Assembly: GCA_028583405.1 (NCBI GenBank)
Contig: CM053259.1
Span: 16,234,594 to 16,298,593, forward strand
DNA from: Pogonophryne albipinna
Lineage: Eukaryota > Chordata > Actinopteri > Perciformes > Artedidraconidae
Length of the DNA stretch: 64,000 bases
Direction: 5' to 3'
Of the stretch, positions 10,001 to 24,600 are shown piece by piece. A program made the translations under genes and the position numbers. The notes beneath the pieces were generated by a model. The model had not been told where the DNA came from, searched no databases, and worked only from the letters and a program-made list of their open reading frames with translations. Position 1 is the stretch's first letter; each line of letters begins with the position of its first letter.

Positions 10001-13000
10001 ACACACAGACTGGAGTTTAACAGACTGTCTCAGCCTATACCGTCTAATGGAAACTTCATACACTTAAATATTAAGCTTTATCACTATTTGTCCAACGTGC
10101 AACATGATTGACATCCACTCATTATTCCCACAGAGCAACATTGTTACAGTTAGTTTGGACACTTAAAATAACTGTAACTAAGAACTTGTTAAAGAAAATA
10201 ACGTTTTACCAGCTTTTGTCGTGCTTTCTTTTTCTTGTCGTCCTCTTTCTTCTTCTTGCTTTCCGGCATCAAGTCATCCAGCCAGCTCAGCTCTCTCTTT
10301 GTGAAGAAAAAGTCTAGAAGCTTTCGGATAAAGACCAGCGCCAGAACCTAGTTACAAAAAAGCAATATCATGGTATTATTAGAAACTTTAATTCATCCTT
10401 TTACAGCTGAACCCTGTAATGTGACAGTAAACCGTTGACTATCATGAATCCATATCTGTCTTTTAGGTCATTACCATCATAGGAAACACAACGGCGGCCG
10501 TGGAGGTCTTGATGACCCAGAGCAGCACCAGGCAGGTGAGCTGCACCAGGGTGAAGATGTGGACCTTCCACAGCGGCACGTAGCGCAGGTAGATCAGGTC
10601 CGGCTGGTGCTTGGCCGGCATGCCAAACAGCTTTATTCTGTCGAAGAACTACGGAGAAAATCAGAGGCTCAGTGAGAGAGGTAAAAAAATACTAATGAAA
10701 AAAAAATCAGACACAAAGGGGGATCAAAGAAAGGGGAAAATCACAAGAGGGAGCACATTAAACTAAATATTTTAAGGACTCTGAATTAGGATCAAAGGTT
10801 TGGAACTACAAGGGGAAAGCTTTACCAAAAGCTCATGAATGTAGTTCCGTTTAGATTAAAAAAGGAACAGTTTCTAGCAGAGTAGTCTTACTTGAATTCC
10901 TTTGAGGGAAGAGACACCCATGTAGAGAAAGACTCCATACAGGACTGGCATTGGAATAAACTGTAAAGAGTAAAAGTATAATTATAGAACAAATCTATTC
11001 ACTTGCAGTTCAAGAAAGAAACTTGGTCTTTTCTGCACCAGGTTGAGAAGACAGATTTAACAGATGACTCCCTAAGCACATGGTAGTTACTTAGATAAAT
11101 GTCTTATTCAGGGTGATTTAAAATATGATATAATTACATTGTTTCTCTTTGTCTCACCTTGAGTGCCGATGTCATAAAAACAGAACAACCCATGAGCATA
11201 AAGATCAAGAACCCAGTGACCCGCTGCTCCCGGATGCCCAGGAACTTTGGCGACTCTCCCGGAGCGGAGCAGCCCGACTCCACCTTCAGGCTGTTCACGT
11301 GCGAGATGGAGAGGACGGTAGCAGCCACGAACCATGGCAGGCCCATGATGGAGCACACACCCAGCATTATTGCCACTATCATCAAATCCAGGTGATAGCC
11401 ACAGCCTTTCTGTAGGATACACAGGGAGACAAGAGACGGTGAGTTTGAGAAATATTCTCCTCAAGCAGAAATAGAAGTACAAAAAACAGATTCAGGAGCA
11501 CACTCGCTAAAAGATTTGTATTCAACCTTGGAAAAAGAACACCAAATGTTTTGTGTTTGAGTTTTCGAGGCGGATTAAATACAATTAAAAAAATAGCAGC
11601 ACTCTAGAATGTAGAAGCATACAAATACAAAAATATCTTAGCCTCAACCATAATTAAAGATGACGGCAAAGAAGGGAGAGGAAAAGCTCTTAATATTATT
11701 CAAATATTTAAACAAATTGAACGAATCTGGTACAATAATACATTCGTTTCAACATCAACATTACATTCCAAATATCACTAATATGTTTTGGAATTTTTAT
11801 AAATTGTGTATTGATGCTGCAAGGCTTGATATTAAAGAAGAGATTGTCTATCCCTCGCACAAAATATAAAACAACTTTTCAGGATACTTGCTCCAGAAAC
11901 AAACGTGTGTAACTCAAAGATATCGCACTGTCAAAAGTAAACCTCCACAGGCTGACCTTGAGCTTGTGCTCCTTGCGGTTGATGATGACTGCAGTGATCT
12001 GTTGGTCCATAAAGATGAGGATGGTGCAGAGCAGAGCGGGAAGTGCCGCCACCAGCACCGTCCACCAGGGATTCTCTCCTAACGGGTCCATTAGCCAGCC
12101 TCTGTTCTTTGAAGTAGGCTGCCGGGAAAAAGGCAGGAATGAGCTACAGTTAGTATACGAGTCATACAGTCATTATTTGATGATGTGAGCGTTAGATTTA
12201 CTACTAAATGTACTGCGGTACATTAAGACCTTTGCCTACCTCAAAGCGGTCAGGGACTTTAAGTTTAGGAGAGGGGATCCCCATGAGATAGTCCACCAGC
12301 ACCATGACCATGATGGTGATAAACACAGCAAAGTCGCTGATAGTGGATCGCACCTAAACGACACACAAGCAACACGATTGAAGGTATCTATTAGGAACTG
12401 CGGCTTTGCGTGTACACCATTTAAAAAAAGTCACTCATGCAAACAGCCTTTTACTTCAGGTCACTGTTGAGATACAATGAGTAATAATTACTTTAATGTC
12501 AACAGTAAAAGCACAACAATACAGCAGCTGCCTACACAGAGGATCATGTGATGACAGACTAGCTGGATCTGTGTGGGAGGATACGAGAAGATCTTTTCTT
12601 TCTGTACACAAGCCTGTTCCGACATACTAATGACTGACACTATGTCAACATTTACATAGCGTGAGAAGCTTTAAGCTAAATCTATTACATGCACAGAGAT
12701 GTAGAATAAAGACCCTGTTCAGATGGGAAGATATCGTTTGTATTTAATTTGACCTCGTTCGACAAAGCCACATTTGTGATGTTAAGAGAAGTCTCACCCT
12801 GGTTGGAAAATATCTCTCCGTCTTGAACTGCTTAAGAAAGCCAGACAGGAAGAAGGTGGTGAAGAAGAGGATGATGGACCAGAAGAGAACATCTGGGATA
12901 TAGGGCCCGTGCTGACCGCAGGCAGAACCTATGAACTCTCCATGGAGTGTGCGACACATCTAGAGAAAGAGGAGTCATAGGTTAGTATTGTAATAAAACA

Positions 13001-16000
13001 ATTATAAAAAGGTGTATCAGTACTGAGGATGTTTTGGTAGTGGATGTTCTTCAGTTCTAAAAGCAGGATGTTTGAGATGATGTCTGTTTGCTCCACACAT
13101 CCTATTCATGCGAGTGTGATTCCTGCCCATCGCACTGGAGGTCACTGTGTGCCGTCTCACCGTCATGTTGAGGCTGCTCCATGGGATAGAGTCGGGGGTG
13201 TATCCCGTGTGGTTCCACTCCTGCACGAGCTGATCCGTGGCGTTGACCGGTGGAGAGCACTCACACCTGGGGACCAGAGAACAAATGGTGAGCGAACTAC
13301 GTAAGGGGAAAACATTATTTGGTTCACTTTAAAGTTAATTAAAAGCAGAGGCTGCAGCAGATCTGCTAGCATCAGTTATTTTTAAAATGTGTTATTTTGC
13401 AAGGAGGTGATTTTCCTTTCAGCTCTGGGAACAGCTCGAGCCCCTGCAATTACAGCTCGCAGCAACAAGAGCAGTGTGTTCCTAATACGGTACTATTTAT
13501 GTGCATAATACACTACTTAATGTTAAACCTACCGATCCATAGCCAGAGCAACACCAAACTTGTGATCAATACACATTTGCATCAACACTGACACTTTTAT
13601 ACAGGCAGTCATTTGTTGTATACTTCTACCTTTAAACTGGGACTTTACAGGGATGAGCTCTGCCCCACTGCAACCACCTCCACTCGGAACAAATACACTT
13701 CTATCTTTACTTATAATATAAAGAATAAACTATGAAATTCCTAGATCACTTACACTTTGAAAACATAATGAATGAGAACAGTAACTGAAATGTTGGTACT
13801 CACGAATACATGGTAAGATTGTCCAGGTGGTTGTGCGTGTTGACTGGGAAGTTTTCTCCCAGGTGAAAGAGCTTCTCCAGAGCCTCATAGATGAAGATGA
13901 CGCAGATGAGGGCAGCGAAGGCCTCCTCTGTGAATCTGGTGATGTAGCACACCAGGGAGCTAGCATCTGTGGCTACCAGCACCAGACAGAGGAAGGCCGT
14001 CCACAGACCAATGCTGGTCCGCAGGGACAGGTAGTTCAGGCCGTAGTCACTGGGAGATGATGACGGACGACAGGGATGAATATACAGGATAGAGGTAAAC
14101 ATGTTTTTATTAAGGGCTGTACTAAATTATATTTTATATATAATTATATTGTATTCAAAGATTCTATGTCTTCCTGTCTATTTCCTAAAATAAACAGATT
14201 CAAACAAAATCTTTATTTAGAATAGAGTGATTTATTGGATTAAATTAGTATTATTAAACAGACTAGTCAGTGCGTATAACAAGCGGGAGAGAAAACCGTT
14301 TTCTGACTGCAGTGAATCTGCAAATACGGGGTATAAACTGAATAAATAGACATGCAAACTATTTGGTAATTGGAAAATCAATTCACTTTAAAACAAAATG
14401 CTGCAAATATTGCTGAGTATTTAGTCTTATCAGTAGTTTGTCTTGGTATCATATCACAGAAAAAGCGAAGTTGCTTAAACGTACGTGCAGAACTTGAAGA
14501 GGATCTTCTCAAACACTAATACAGGGCCTGTGCTGCCAAGAATAGTGAGGGGCTGGCCTGCGAAGAGGGAGTATACCACTCCTGTAAGTGACGCCCCAAA
14601 CAGAGACTCTATGGCACTCTGTAGACACAGAGGAGAGGGAGGGTGTGAGGGAGGATGTGGGAGGTGAAACCGCCCGAAGGAGGATAGAAAGGGAGAGACT
14701 GAAGGAGAAAACAAGAGGTGAAGAAGAGACCCGACGAGAACAGAGAGTTTGGATTAAACAGACATCTGGGCTGCGTCTGAGAGGCTAGATAAACTGTTCC
14801 AATGTTTCCACCCTGATGACTTGTCCAAAGTCATGTATGTGTACAGCCCTCCACTGCTGAGTTTACTCAGACGCATCACACACACCAGCACACAGACTGC
14901 GCTATGCTAACAGTCCCTGTTCTAGTAAGGCCCTCTGGGTAAAACAGGAGAGAAAGGCAGACAGAGAGAGCGTAAAAAAACAAAGACACTTTACAGCAGC
15001 AGTGGGATGACATGGGAAAAATAAATAACCAGCATATCCTACATTGGACAGTGAGTGAAGAACTCAGTGAGACATCCACCACAATGTATATCAAATAGCA
15101 AAGTGAAGTAGGTGCAAGATTACAGACATACACTGGATCACCTGCTTTAAAACACAACAAATGGTCAGGTTGTCAGAAAATAGGTTTTTCTTCAGAAACA
15201 GTAGCCAATGTAACTATGACTGGGATGAACTGTATGCAGATGTTTACATCTGCATTAACCCCTGTATCATGTACTGTATGCACACACATAAACACGAGAA
15301 ATACATCTTAACTCGTTGAATGATATGGTGTAAAGAAATAAAAAAACATATCTCGCTAAGTGATTAACGGAATCATCTATAGCCTTTTAATTTTTCTACA
15401 TCAGATGCTTTCTTTTCCAATACTCACACATTTAAATTCTATATTCAGATATGATAGCCAAATTGTACCATTACATTTGATCTCATTTGGAACAAAATGG
15501 CACTTGCACAACACAGGGTTAGATTTTGATTCACACTGGGTTCATGAATAGCACAAGTATTGACTTTTAGGTTGCCAAGCTTTTGGACTCACTATGTTGC
15601 CGTGTGTTGCCTCGCCGAGCAGCCCTCCAAAAGTGATGACAGGGGACATGCAGGCGCAGTAGAGGAAGAGGACGGAGGCTAGACACTGCAGATTGAGGGA
15701 GTCTCTGATGTCGCTCCAGTAGAACGGGAGCTTCCGTTTGATGTCCTGGTACAGACCTCCAAATATCCTGGAAGAGGCCGTTTGAACATTCAAGTAAACA
15801 TAATGCTTGCAGTGATATTGTATGATAAAATCAAGTAATTAATAATACATCAGTGAGTTTAGTGAGGAGAATAGAAACAGGCAAGTGAATGCATTTCATT
15901 TAGTGTAACATCAAATAAGAGGTTTACTTTTAAGTTCAAAATTAGTGCAAAGGTAACACCCAACTGTGATTTTTAAGGTTATGGTTGAAAAATAAAATGA

Positions 16001-16598
16001 TAAATGCTGACATGTCTTATACACTAGACATTGTAATAATATTATGTTAAAAGAAAATGACTTTTCTGTTGTAATTTAATGCCGCGTTTCCTAATATAAA
16101 AAGGTGATTAAAACTGTAATTTGCTATAATAATTATTTACTGGGTGTTCAGGTAATTTTTACACATTTGAAATGCAATGCATGTTTGCTTTAACACTAAT
16201 TAAAAGCACAGCCAGTGTTATTGCTGAGGAACCTTTCAAGTCGATCTTTATCTTCCTCAAACATAGATGGCGCTGTGATCGTTCCGCCTTTTCCTCTCTT
16301 CATCCCTTTGCCTCTGAGGGATTCCATTTCTCACTTTTATAGCTTTCTTTCTATCCTGACACCTGTCCAATTGCTCTGCTGTGAGGCTTTCTCTCATTTT
16401 CTTTTCCCCACACCTCTGGATAACCTCTATTGCTGCCTCCATGACCCCTGCTGTGTCTTCTACACAGCTGCTGTTTCTGATAGCTTTCTTTACATTAGCC
16501 TCCTACTCTTCCATAGTCTCCATTGGCCTCCAGTCGCGCCCTCGTAGCAGAAGCCTTTTATAGGAGCGGTGAAAAGCAGAGTGAATCTGTAAATAATA

Positions 16599-16681
<83 letters not shown>

Positions 16682-19600
16682 CTCAAATAAACACATTCTC
16701 TCTCTTGCTGTGTGGCCTGGGCTCCAGGGACACGGAAATATTTTTTCATAAATGTCAGCATCTGAGTTCACACAGTACAGAAGATATGCTAAATCAATAT
16801 AGTGCCGTTGTTGAGTTTATAACATTGTACATTTCCTCATAGAACTAATTCAAAAAGCTCGTACTGAGCACAAATCAAGCACAAGGAAAAAAGACATACT
16901 GTGATAATGTCTTGTAATTCATCTCTTCTTTATTTAAAGAGAAGATGAGATGAACCTTTATTGATCCCCAAGGGGAAATTCAGCTTTAAGAGGGTCGGCA
17001 GACATTCTAACTATTAACCACATAAATGTATCTGAAGAAGATCAAATGAGCTCCTTAGTCTTTAAGAGGAGTTTCCTCCTGCAGCGCTTGTTAACAAGAA
17101 GCACTTGTCTCATATCAACATGATATATTAAACATGCCTACTGGTGCTAATGAAGTTGTGAATCCAACTAGGACACACTTTAATGATCTAATATTTCTCT
17201 AACAACAAACACAAGGGATGTTAATAGAAATACCTGGAGCGAGTAACTATCAATAATCATTTGAGCTAAATGGTGTGCCAAGAAATGAACAGGCTTAAAT
17301 GGAGGGATTCATTTAAGATGTTCTCCAACTGTTTCAGTTATAAAGCAAGTCAATTGTAAGCGAGTCAAGTAATGAAAGATAGATATATTTGTGTCTGTAA
17401 CTTCTGATGTAACCTCTTGTCTTTGTGGAGACAGAGGAAAGGTGTTGGACTCACCTCCCCGTCCTCTGCAGCTCGGGCCCCGTGTTGTGCTCATCTTCCT
17501 TCTCCATTTCTCCAGATGGAGACGCATTGCCGTTGGGTTGTGGAGGTATCTTCCTCTTCATCTGCAGATCAAAGGGCATTTCAATATGATACAATTACAT
17601 TTCTTTGCGGTCATGATGCTGCAAATCGACAAGGGGGCACTCAGTGTGATAATAGTGGTGTGGAGTAAAGTGTGATATACAGAATATACATCAAGAGAAA
17701 CGACAAAAAACATCAAGGTTACACTTTGTGAGAGCAGAGTTCATGAAGTATGTGACGTCTGATAAGTGCGCTGTGTTAGTCTGCTGGCTATCTGTTAGTA
17801 TGCAGCTGGTTAAAGATCTCTGAGGAAAATGTATGTATGTATTGTTCATGGCGTTTGATTTTCACATCTCTGTAAAACACACATGTCTTTGTATGCAATA
17901 TTGCCCCAATCATATTAAGCAATATCTGACAGAGAATCACCAACCTGAGAAGGGACATTCTTTGGGGGCTCAATCCGGATTGTGGGGTCCCATTCTCCAG
18001 GAGGCAGGACAGAGGCCTGATCCAGGAACTCATCTATCCCCGAGAGCAGATCCGTTCGGTCTTTGGCCCTGTATGCCACATCATGGAAAATCTACAAAAC
18101 GATTATTAATAGGAGTTATTAAATGTCTTTTGTAGATATAATTTGCATCCTCCTGCATAAATGCACTTTAAATCCCCCCAACAAATCCAGCTATTTCTGG
18201 ATACAATTTTATAACGTGTCAAAGTGAAGTTAAAAAAGGATCCATCTTTCTTTCTCTCACCTCATCTGTCATTAGTGTGGCCATGGACCTGCCAATCTCA
18301 TGGTACTGGGGCCCTTTGCCACGAGGACCCAAAAGCAGGAATAGAAACCTTAGAATAACAAAAGTAATCATGAATGAGATGCAACATAAACTACACCGAC
18401 CAGTACATACCATATTCACTGCATTATTTGATTTGTTAACTCATTTAATTGTACACGATTTCTTCCATCTCAATAAATATCAAACCTAATTTCCACCATT
18501 GTTGATCGGTGGAATATATTGAAATTATCATGACTCATCAATGTGCTCATGTATTATGCTACCTCAATTAATGCAAAACTAAAGTATTTGTGAGTATACA
18601 ATTAAACCAGAGTGGTCTCTCTACTTTAATGAGCCACTATTGTGTGTCTTGTGTGTAATGAGCATTAGCACTTCCCAGCAGTTGTGTAGCTACAGGCTCT
18701 TACGCTTGTTACTGTAGAGATTAAAGACATGGAAAGCAGTGTTGCGGACACAGATTTACTGCGGTGAGAACCAGAGTTAATCCCCAGGTTATATTAGTCC
18801 CATGTGAACAGGGCTGTTACAAATGACTGTCAGTTTGCTTTAAGTTGCTGCCAGATTTGGCAAATGCTATCGAAAATAACCCTTCAACATCCTTGTACTC
18901 CAAATGATAATACCTGGTGGGCACAGGCACCTCTGTGAGGCCTGTAATGAGGACTGCAGGGGACAGTCGTACGAAAGCAATTATGGGCTTCTCCAGGAAG
19001 TCCACTTCTCCAACAAGGACATTGGAGGCTTCAGCACCCGGAGGAATCTTCTTCATGAAATTCATATCCACCTGAAAAAAAAAACCATAGAACAAACTAA
19101 ATTCTCCCAAAAATCAGATATACATAAAAATACTAACAGAGAAAAAATAATGCTGGAAAACACACATGCAAACAGAAATAATGAAGACATGTTGGCAGCA
19201 GGTCGTTTGGATACTATGATAACTAAAACACGAGGGTTAGTAGCTACATATTCTACTACATAGTACTGAGCAAAGATTGTCCGTTGCCGTTTTATGTTCC
19301 TGGATAAATATCTCTCATGTGCAAAGCTAAATACAGATCAGAGCACAGGGATAGAACATCTGTATCCCTGTGTGCCTTCATCCCTCTTTTGTATCCTGAC
19401 TCATATAAACACTGCACCTTATTTTTTGGCAGTGATTATGGAGGGTTTTATAATGATAACTACTTATGTCAGCCAGCCATTTTATTGAATGGATGAGGCA
19501 CTAAGGGGGAGGATGATGGGAGACATTTTCCAAACTAAACACAGCCACAGAAATGTTTTACTTTGTTTATTTGTAGTCTATTGAAGCAGTGTCTGGAGAG

Positions 19601-21542
19601 GCTTCTTACTGAGCCAAGAAGAAAAAGGGTATGTGATGGTGGCTCTCAAACTGGCAGTTTTCAACACAGACCATTGAAATGTCTGTGGAAGTCCAGAAAC
19701 TGAAGAAAAGACACTGATGAAGTCATGGGCCCTCCACCATGAAGGACTGTTTCTGTGCTCAGTACTGTGGCTAGGTTACCTTGCTGAAGTCGACACTGCT
19801 GCCCTCTCTACTGACCCCTACTTTGGACGGTCTCCTCTCCACAGCCTTGTTGCCATCCAGGTTGTTGGGGAGAGAGTTCGGAGAAACCAGTGGTCCTAAA
19901 AAGGGACAAGGGGAGCAGAAGTTAGACAAAGCAGTGGTGGACGCGGAGGATTTCGAAATCAAAGGTCGAGAATGGCAGTGTGGTTCACCATGAAATCCCA
20001 TTTTTGATTTCATCATTAAAACTGCATTTGCCTTGCATCTTTCCTTAGATTTGAAAGGAAGTGGGGGGAAAAAGATGAGGGTATTTTAATCCATGATAGA
20101 CTGGTACTTTGAGGCATGGCTTCATTAAAAGAGACAACATTTAACTGGGATGACTCATTTTGAATGACAGGTGAGCTCTTGGTAAACAAACCTGTTACAA
20201 AATCCTTAGATCACATGGCTTTCTACACTGGTGGTTTGTGATGCAATGCTACAAGTTAAACAAAACAGTATTGTTTATCATGAAATGTACATTCCATATA
20301 GGCGATTTTAAAGGAAAACGAACCACTTTATCAATCATTATTTACATTTAAATGGGATTTAAAAAAGCCTTTTTAATTTCTGGGGCACTTCAGGTCTATC
20401 ATGCATCTTGTGTAACTTAAGTACAACAGGCGATCAAGACAATAATTTCAGAGTAAATACAAATGTCAAACAAATTGAAACACTAGTATTTGGATTTGAG
20501 GTTTAAAATGTCACAATTTTTGTCTGGAAGTGAAAGGAGCAATACTACACACAATGTGATGATTTGGTGCAGCAGAGCTGCAACACTGTGATGTCTCTCC
20601 ACAGGGAAGACGATATATTTCACGATTCCTATTTGCTCCCCATCTGTCGAGCTCAATACTGTGCTGCTTAAGTCAAGTCTGCTTAGCTTGAATTCATGAC
20701 AGCTTTGAGCTAAAGTTGAAGGGATGTATTTGATATGCCTGACAGTATACTTTCCTCAGACTTCAGCACCTTCAAGTTTTGAAGCTCCGGTATTTCTGTG
20801 CATAATTGACTGCATACTTCAACATTGCTCATGTAGTTTGAGCCTTACCAGATACAGGAAACGCTAGCACTCTAAGTGACATGAGAGCAGGGCAATGAAA
20901 TGAGGGAGTCATGTATTTGGATCAAAAGATAGAATGTGCATACTATCCTCTGATATAGCAAAGCAACACTTCTTTTACCAGGTTGTTCTTCTTTTCTCAT
21001 TTTCAACAACACATTTCTCTTATCGCCAACAGGAAGTAACCAACTAACCCTAACCCTAACTAACATTAATAAAGGCTTAAGCAATATGTCCACTGATCCA
21101 TACCCTTGAAATGTACCCTGGAGTAAACCCAGTGGATTCTGGGTAGCTGTGACTGCTGAACAGGAGCATGATTGCTCACATACCCGACAAAGCCTCTTGG
21201 AATAAGGGAGGGATTAGTATAAATTGCGTTCGCCAACACACTTCATTCAGGAGCGCTAAGCCCTGGAATGCTCCCCCATACTGGCCTTTTAAACAGTGGC
21301 GTCATAGCGCTACCTCATTCAAATGGAAAACAGTAACATAAATAACTGAAATTATACAGATTTTCTGACCAGACTGAAAATGTTCTTGTTATGGTAAAAG
21401 TACATTATTAAATAATAACTGACCCAGTTGCCTCTCAATGACAATAATTAATGCTTAAAATATGAAAATCTCTCAAATAAGGCGTACATGCCCCGTTTAG
21501 AAATTATTCACCAATGACTTCTTCCTTAATAGTTCAGTAGCC

Positions 21543-21609
<67 letters not shown>

Positions 21610-21633
21610 CACGGCCTGTCGTGAGCTATTGCT

Positions 21634-21675
<42 letters not shown>

Positions 21676-24600
21676 GCGATCAACTCAACCATTACATGTC
21701 TAAAAAAAAAGGTGAGAACATATAACCGTTGCAGTCTTCACTAGAATATTTTCGTTAATCCCTATTAACCAGAAAACCTGCTACTACTCACCCAGACAAA
21801 TTAACACATTAAGGACATTTTACTGTCCAACAGTTCTTCTCTGCTCAACCCACAGTCAGACCGTTTAGCTATTTAAGATAACGTTGTAAAACAGAACATT
21901 TACAACCTTAAGTGTTAATAAGCTGTGATGAAGACTTGATAGCCCTCACTTAATAATAACCCACACACTGATGTGAGGACACTCGCTTCTTGGGAAATAT
22001 TGTATATTTTCTTAGTAGGGGGTACAATTACCAAAGCTTCTCAGCTATAATAAGACCACCACAACCTTTCAGATTCAGCTCTCACCAAATGATTGCAATG
22101 ACCTATACTTTGAAATAGAGCCATTCCCAGAGGTGGACACACAAACTGAAATGCAAACACAGTCTAATAATAAAATGGAACAACGTAGCTTGGGAAGAAA
22201 AGTCACTGTTGGTGCCAAAAATATAGGAGATAGAGAACCAATAATACACACAAGCTTCCTCTCTAGCTTATATTTAGCCATGCTGCTGGCACCCGTCTCA
22301 CTTACCCTCACTGCTCTTAATCGGGTAAAAGAGTGTTTATACTTAGGAATTGATGTGGAGGAAGAGCATGGGTGCAAACAGATGCAATGGGAAAAGCACA
22401 AGTTGCATGAAATTCATATCTGTGTGCTCAAACTGGGGCAGTCATCCGAGGATGACGTATTATGTTAGTGTCTGCGTCGTTCACAGCATAACAAAAACAT
22501 AAGAGCTAGGGATATTCAAAGCTTATCTGCAAGATCTCTTTCTGACACTGATGCAAATTACATTAATTAGTATCAGAGATTTAAAACCCAATCCATTTTA
22601 AATCCTTTACCGTGATTTATTGTAATCTAAATATAAAACACTATCAAAAAACATTTGTTAATAGTATGAGCAGATAAAAAGACTAAGACTGTGATAATTA
22701 CTAAAAACATTATTGGGATATCGCTTTTAAGGTATTTCATGAAACACCAATGAAAGACATTGGGGAAGATAGCTAAATGTGGCAATCAAATCACAAAAAC
22801 CATGATGCATTATGGGAGAAAGACAGACCAAAAGACTTTGGATGGCAGCCATGCAACCAGAATGAAGGAGGTGTGAATAAGGACAGGGCCAAGCAAGAAA
22901 TTGAGTCTTCAAAATGTGTTAAGAGAGGGGGAGAAGTTTGAATAGCAAAAATAAGTATAGTGAGTTTTAGAGCGAAGCAAGAAACAAGGTATAAGTAGAA
23001 AAAAAAAAGTTTAGTTGAAAGAATGTAAACAGTGAAGGGGCCGAAGCAGGAATCATGAGGCGGAGACCAGTGTCAAACTTTTGTGGATTAATACATTGGG
23101 AAGAGCAAGTGAGGCTTGCTGTGGGTTATTGATGAGATGGCTGCAGCGAAAGTTAACAGGGAGCGGAGCTTTCATGCTAGTGCTAGTGTTCTCTGTTCAA
23201 GCCGTGACTCACACTAGCAGGCTACACAGATATTTGCCTTCTAAGGGCATCAGCTCGAGGCCCTGGGATGCCGAGGATGCTCGACGGCTGAGCTCTGGTG
23301 ACGCCGCCTCTTCTTCAGCAGAGTGTGGGTGGTCGTCATCCTCAGGAGGCGATACCACCACTTCGGGGATGCCATGAGGGCCAAGGCCTGCGCCCTGGGT
23401 TTGGGAGGAGTGCCGGGGAGCAACGGGGGTATTTTGAGGGGTGGTGAGGAACGGGCTGCCTGGGGCGTGCCCAGTGTTGGAGGCAGAGGAAGGTAGGAGA
23501 TGGTTGAGCAGGATGGAGACTCTGGACTCTCGTCTCTGGGAGAGGTTGGAGACAGAGGAGGCTGTCCCTGCCTTGTGGAGAGAGAGACGTGAAGAGGACA
23601 GGCCCTCTCCTAACAGAGGAGACAATGGCAAAAGGGAGAGAAAAGGAGGGAAAAGGAATAAGGGATGGAGCAGAGGAATAAACATATGAAGTAGGAGTAC
23701 ATCACAAAGGTGGTATCTGGAGGAGACACAGCTAGAAGGGGTGGGCAGCAAGAGCGTGGCAGGAGTGTTGTTAGAGGGGACCGTGCTTGCATAAACATGA
23801 GCGAAAAGCATGGTAGTGTGCAGAAGACACTAAGAATGATTCAGTGAGGCGTGTAGGAGGTTCTGCAAGAGGCCAACACAAATTGTATCATTCAATTCCA
23901 AACAAACCAAATCGTACAACATGTCTGAGGTCAACCTCGAGAGGGTTCAGATGCATGCAGGAGAGGATGAGTTAGCACAATGTCAGTGCACTGTAAGCAG
24001 ACGTGTGCTCTACCACAACAGACCAGTCATAATTCCTACAGAGTGCATACGCATTTGGCACAAAACATACATCTTACCAACTACAACCATTACCATCACC
24101 AACCATCAATGTGAGATTTATTCATTTGACCTTTCACGTTTAAAGTTTAATGATATTAAAATGCAAGCCCCACAAGAACCACAGGCACAGAAGTGGAGAA
24201 TGGGATATTTATTTCATTCTTTAAACTTCAGGCTGGCACCCAACACCATACATTAACACCACTGCAGCCATGCCCACTCAAAAAACACACAATGCTGACT
24301 CCAGTTGCAGTTTAGGGTCACCCTATGGAGTAAAAACAATCATTATTTAAATCACCCCGAGCCAGGCCAGCCATACAAGTTAGCATAGTCAGTAGCACCC
24401 GGATTTCTCTTTCACTATTGGGGCCGACTCCTTCTCTTGATTTTACTCACTTTTACCATCCACCTTCTACGATGGCATTGAGGGATTTGAACAGTGGATT
24501 TTTAAGCAACAGTTCCCCAGAGGTGGAATACATAGAGGAAAAATAAATGTGAGTGCGTCGCAGAATCTCACCGTTTCTTTCAAGCAAGAGTGGGTCAGAA

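Larger units (their letters stand above)
15768..17454 (-). other. slc4a7: slc4a7 intron 12
   Basis: Holds an 80-bp GT microsatellite and a short stretch at about 16950-16985 with TTTATTGATCCCCAAGGGG, a word common at the tails of fish LINE copies. Nothing else seen. Confidence 0.65.
19896..23237 (-). other. slc4a7: slc4a7 intron 7 (GC-AG)
   Basis: 3.3-kb intron with a GC donor at 23237-23236 and a TTTAG acceptor. Contains two AT microsatellites separated by 32 bp of ordinary sequence. No exon-like frame seen. Confidence 0.7.

Noticed and set aside
16490..16842. frames across the GT microsatellite
   Set aside because: Poly Thr-His or Cys-Val translation of a dinucleotide repeat.
22075..22468. 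108- and 111-codon frames on opposite strands in slc4a7 intron 7
   Set aside because: No family resemblance, no splice sites in phase, not needed by the gene model.
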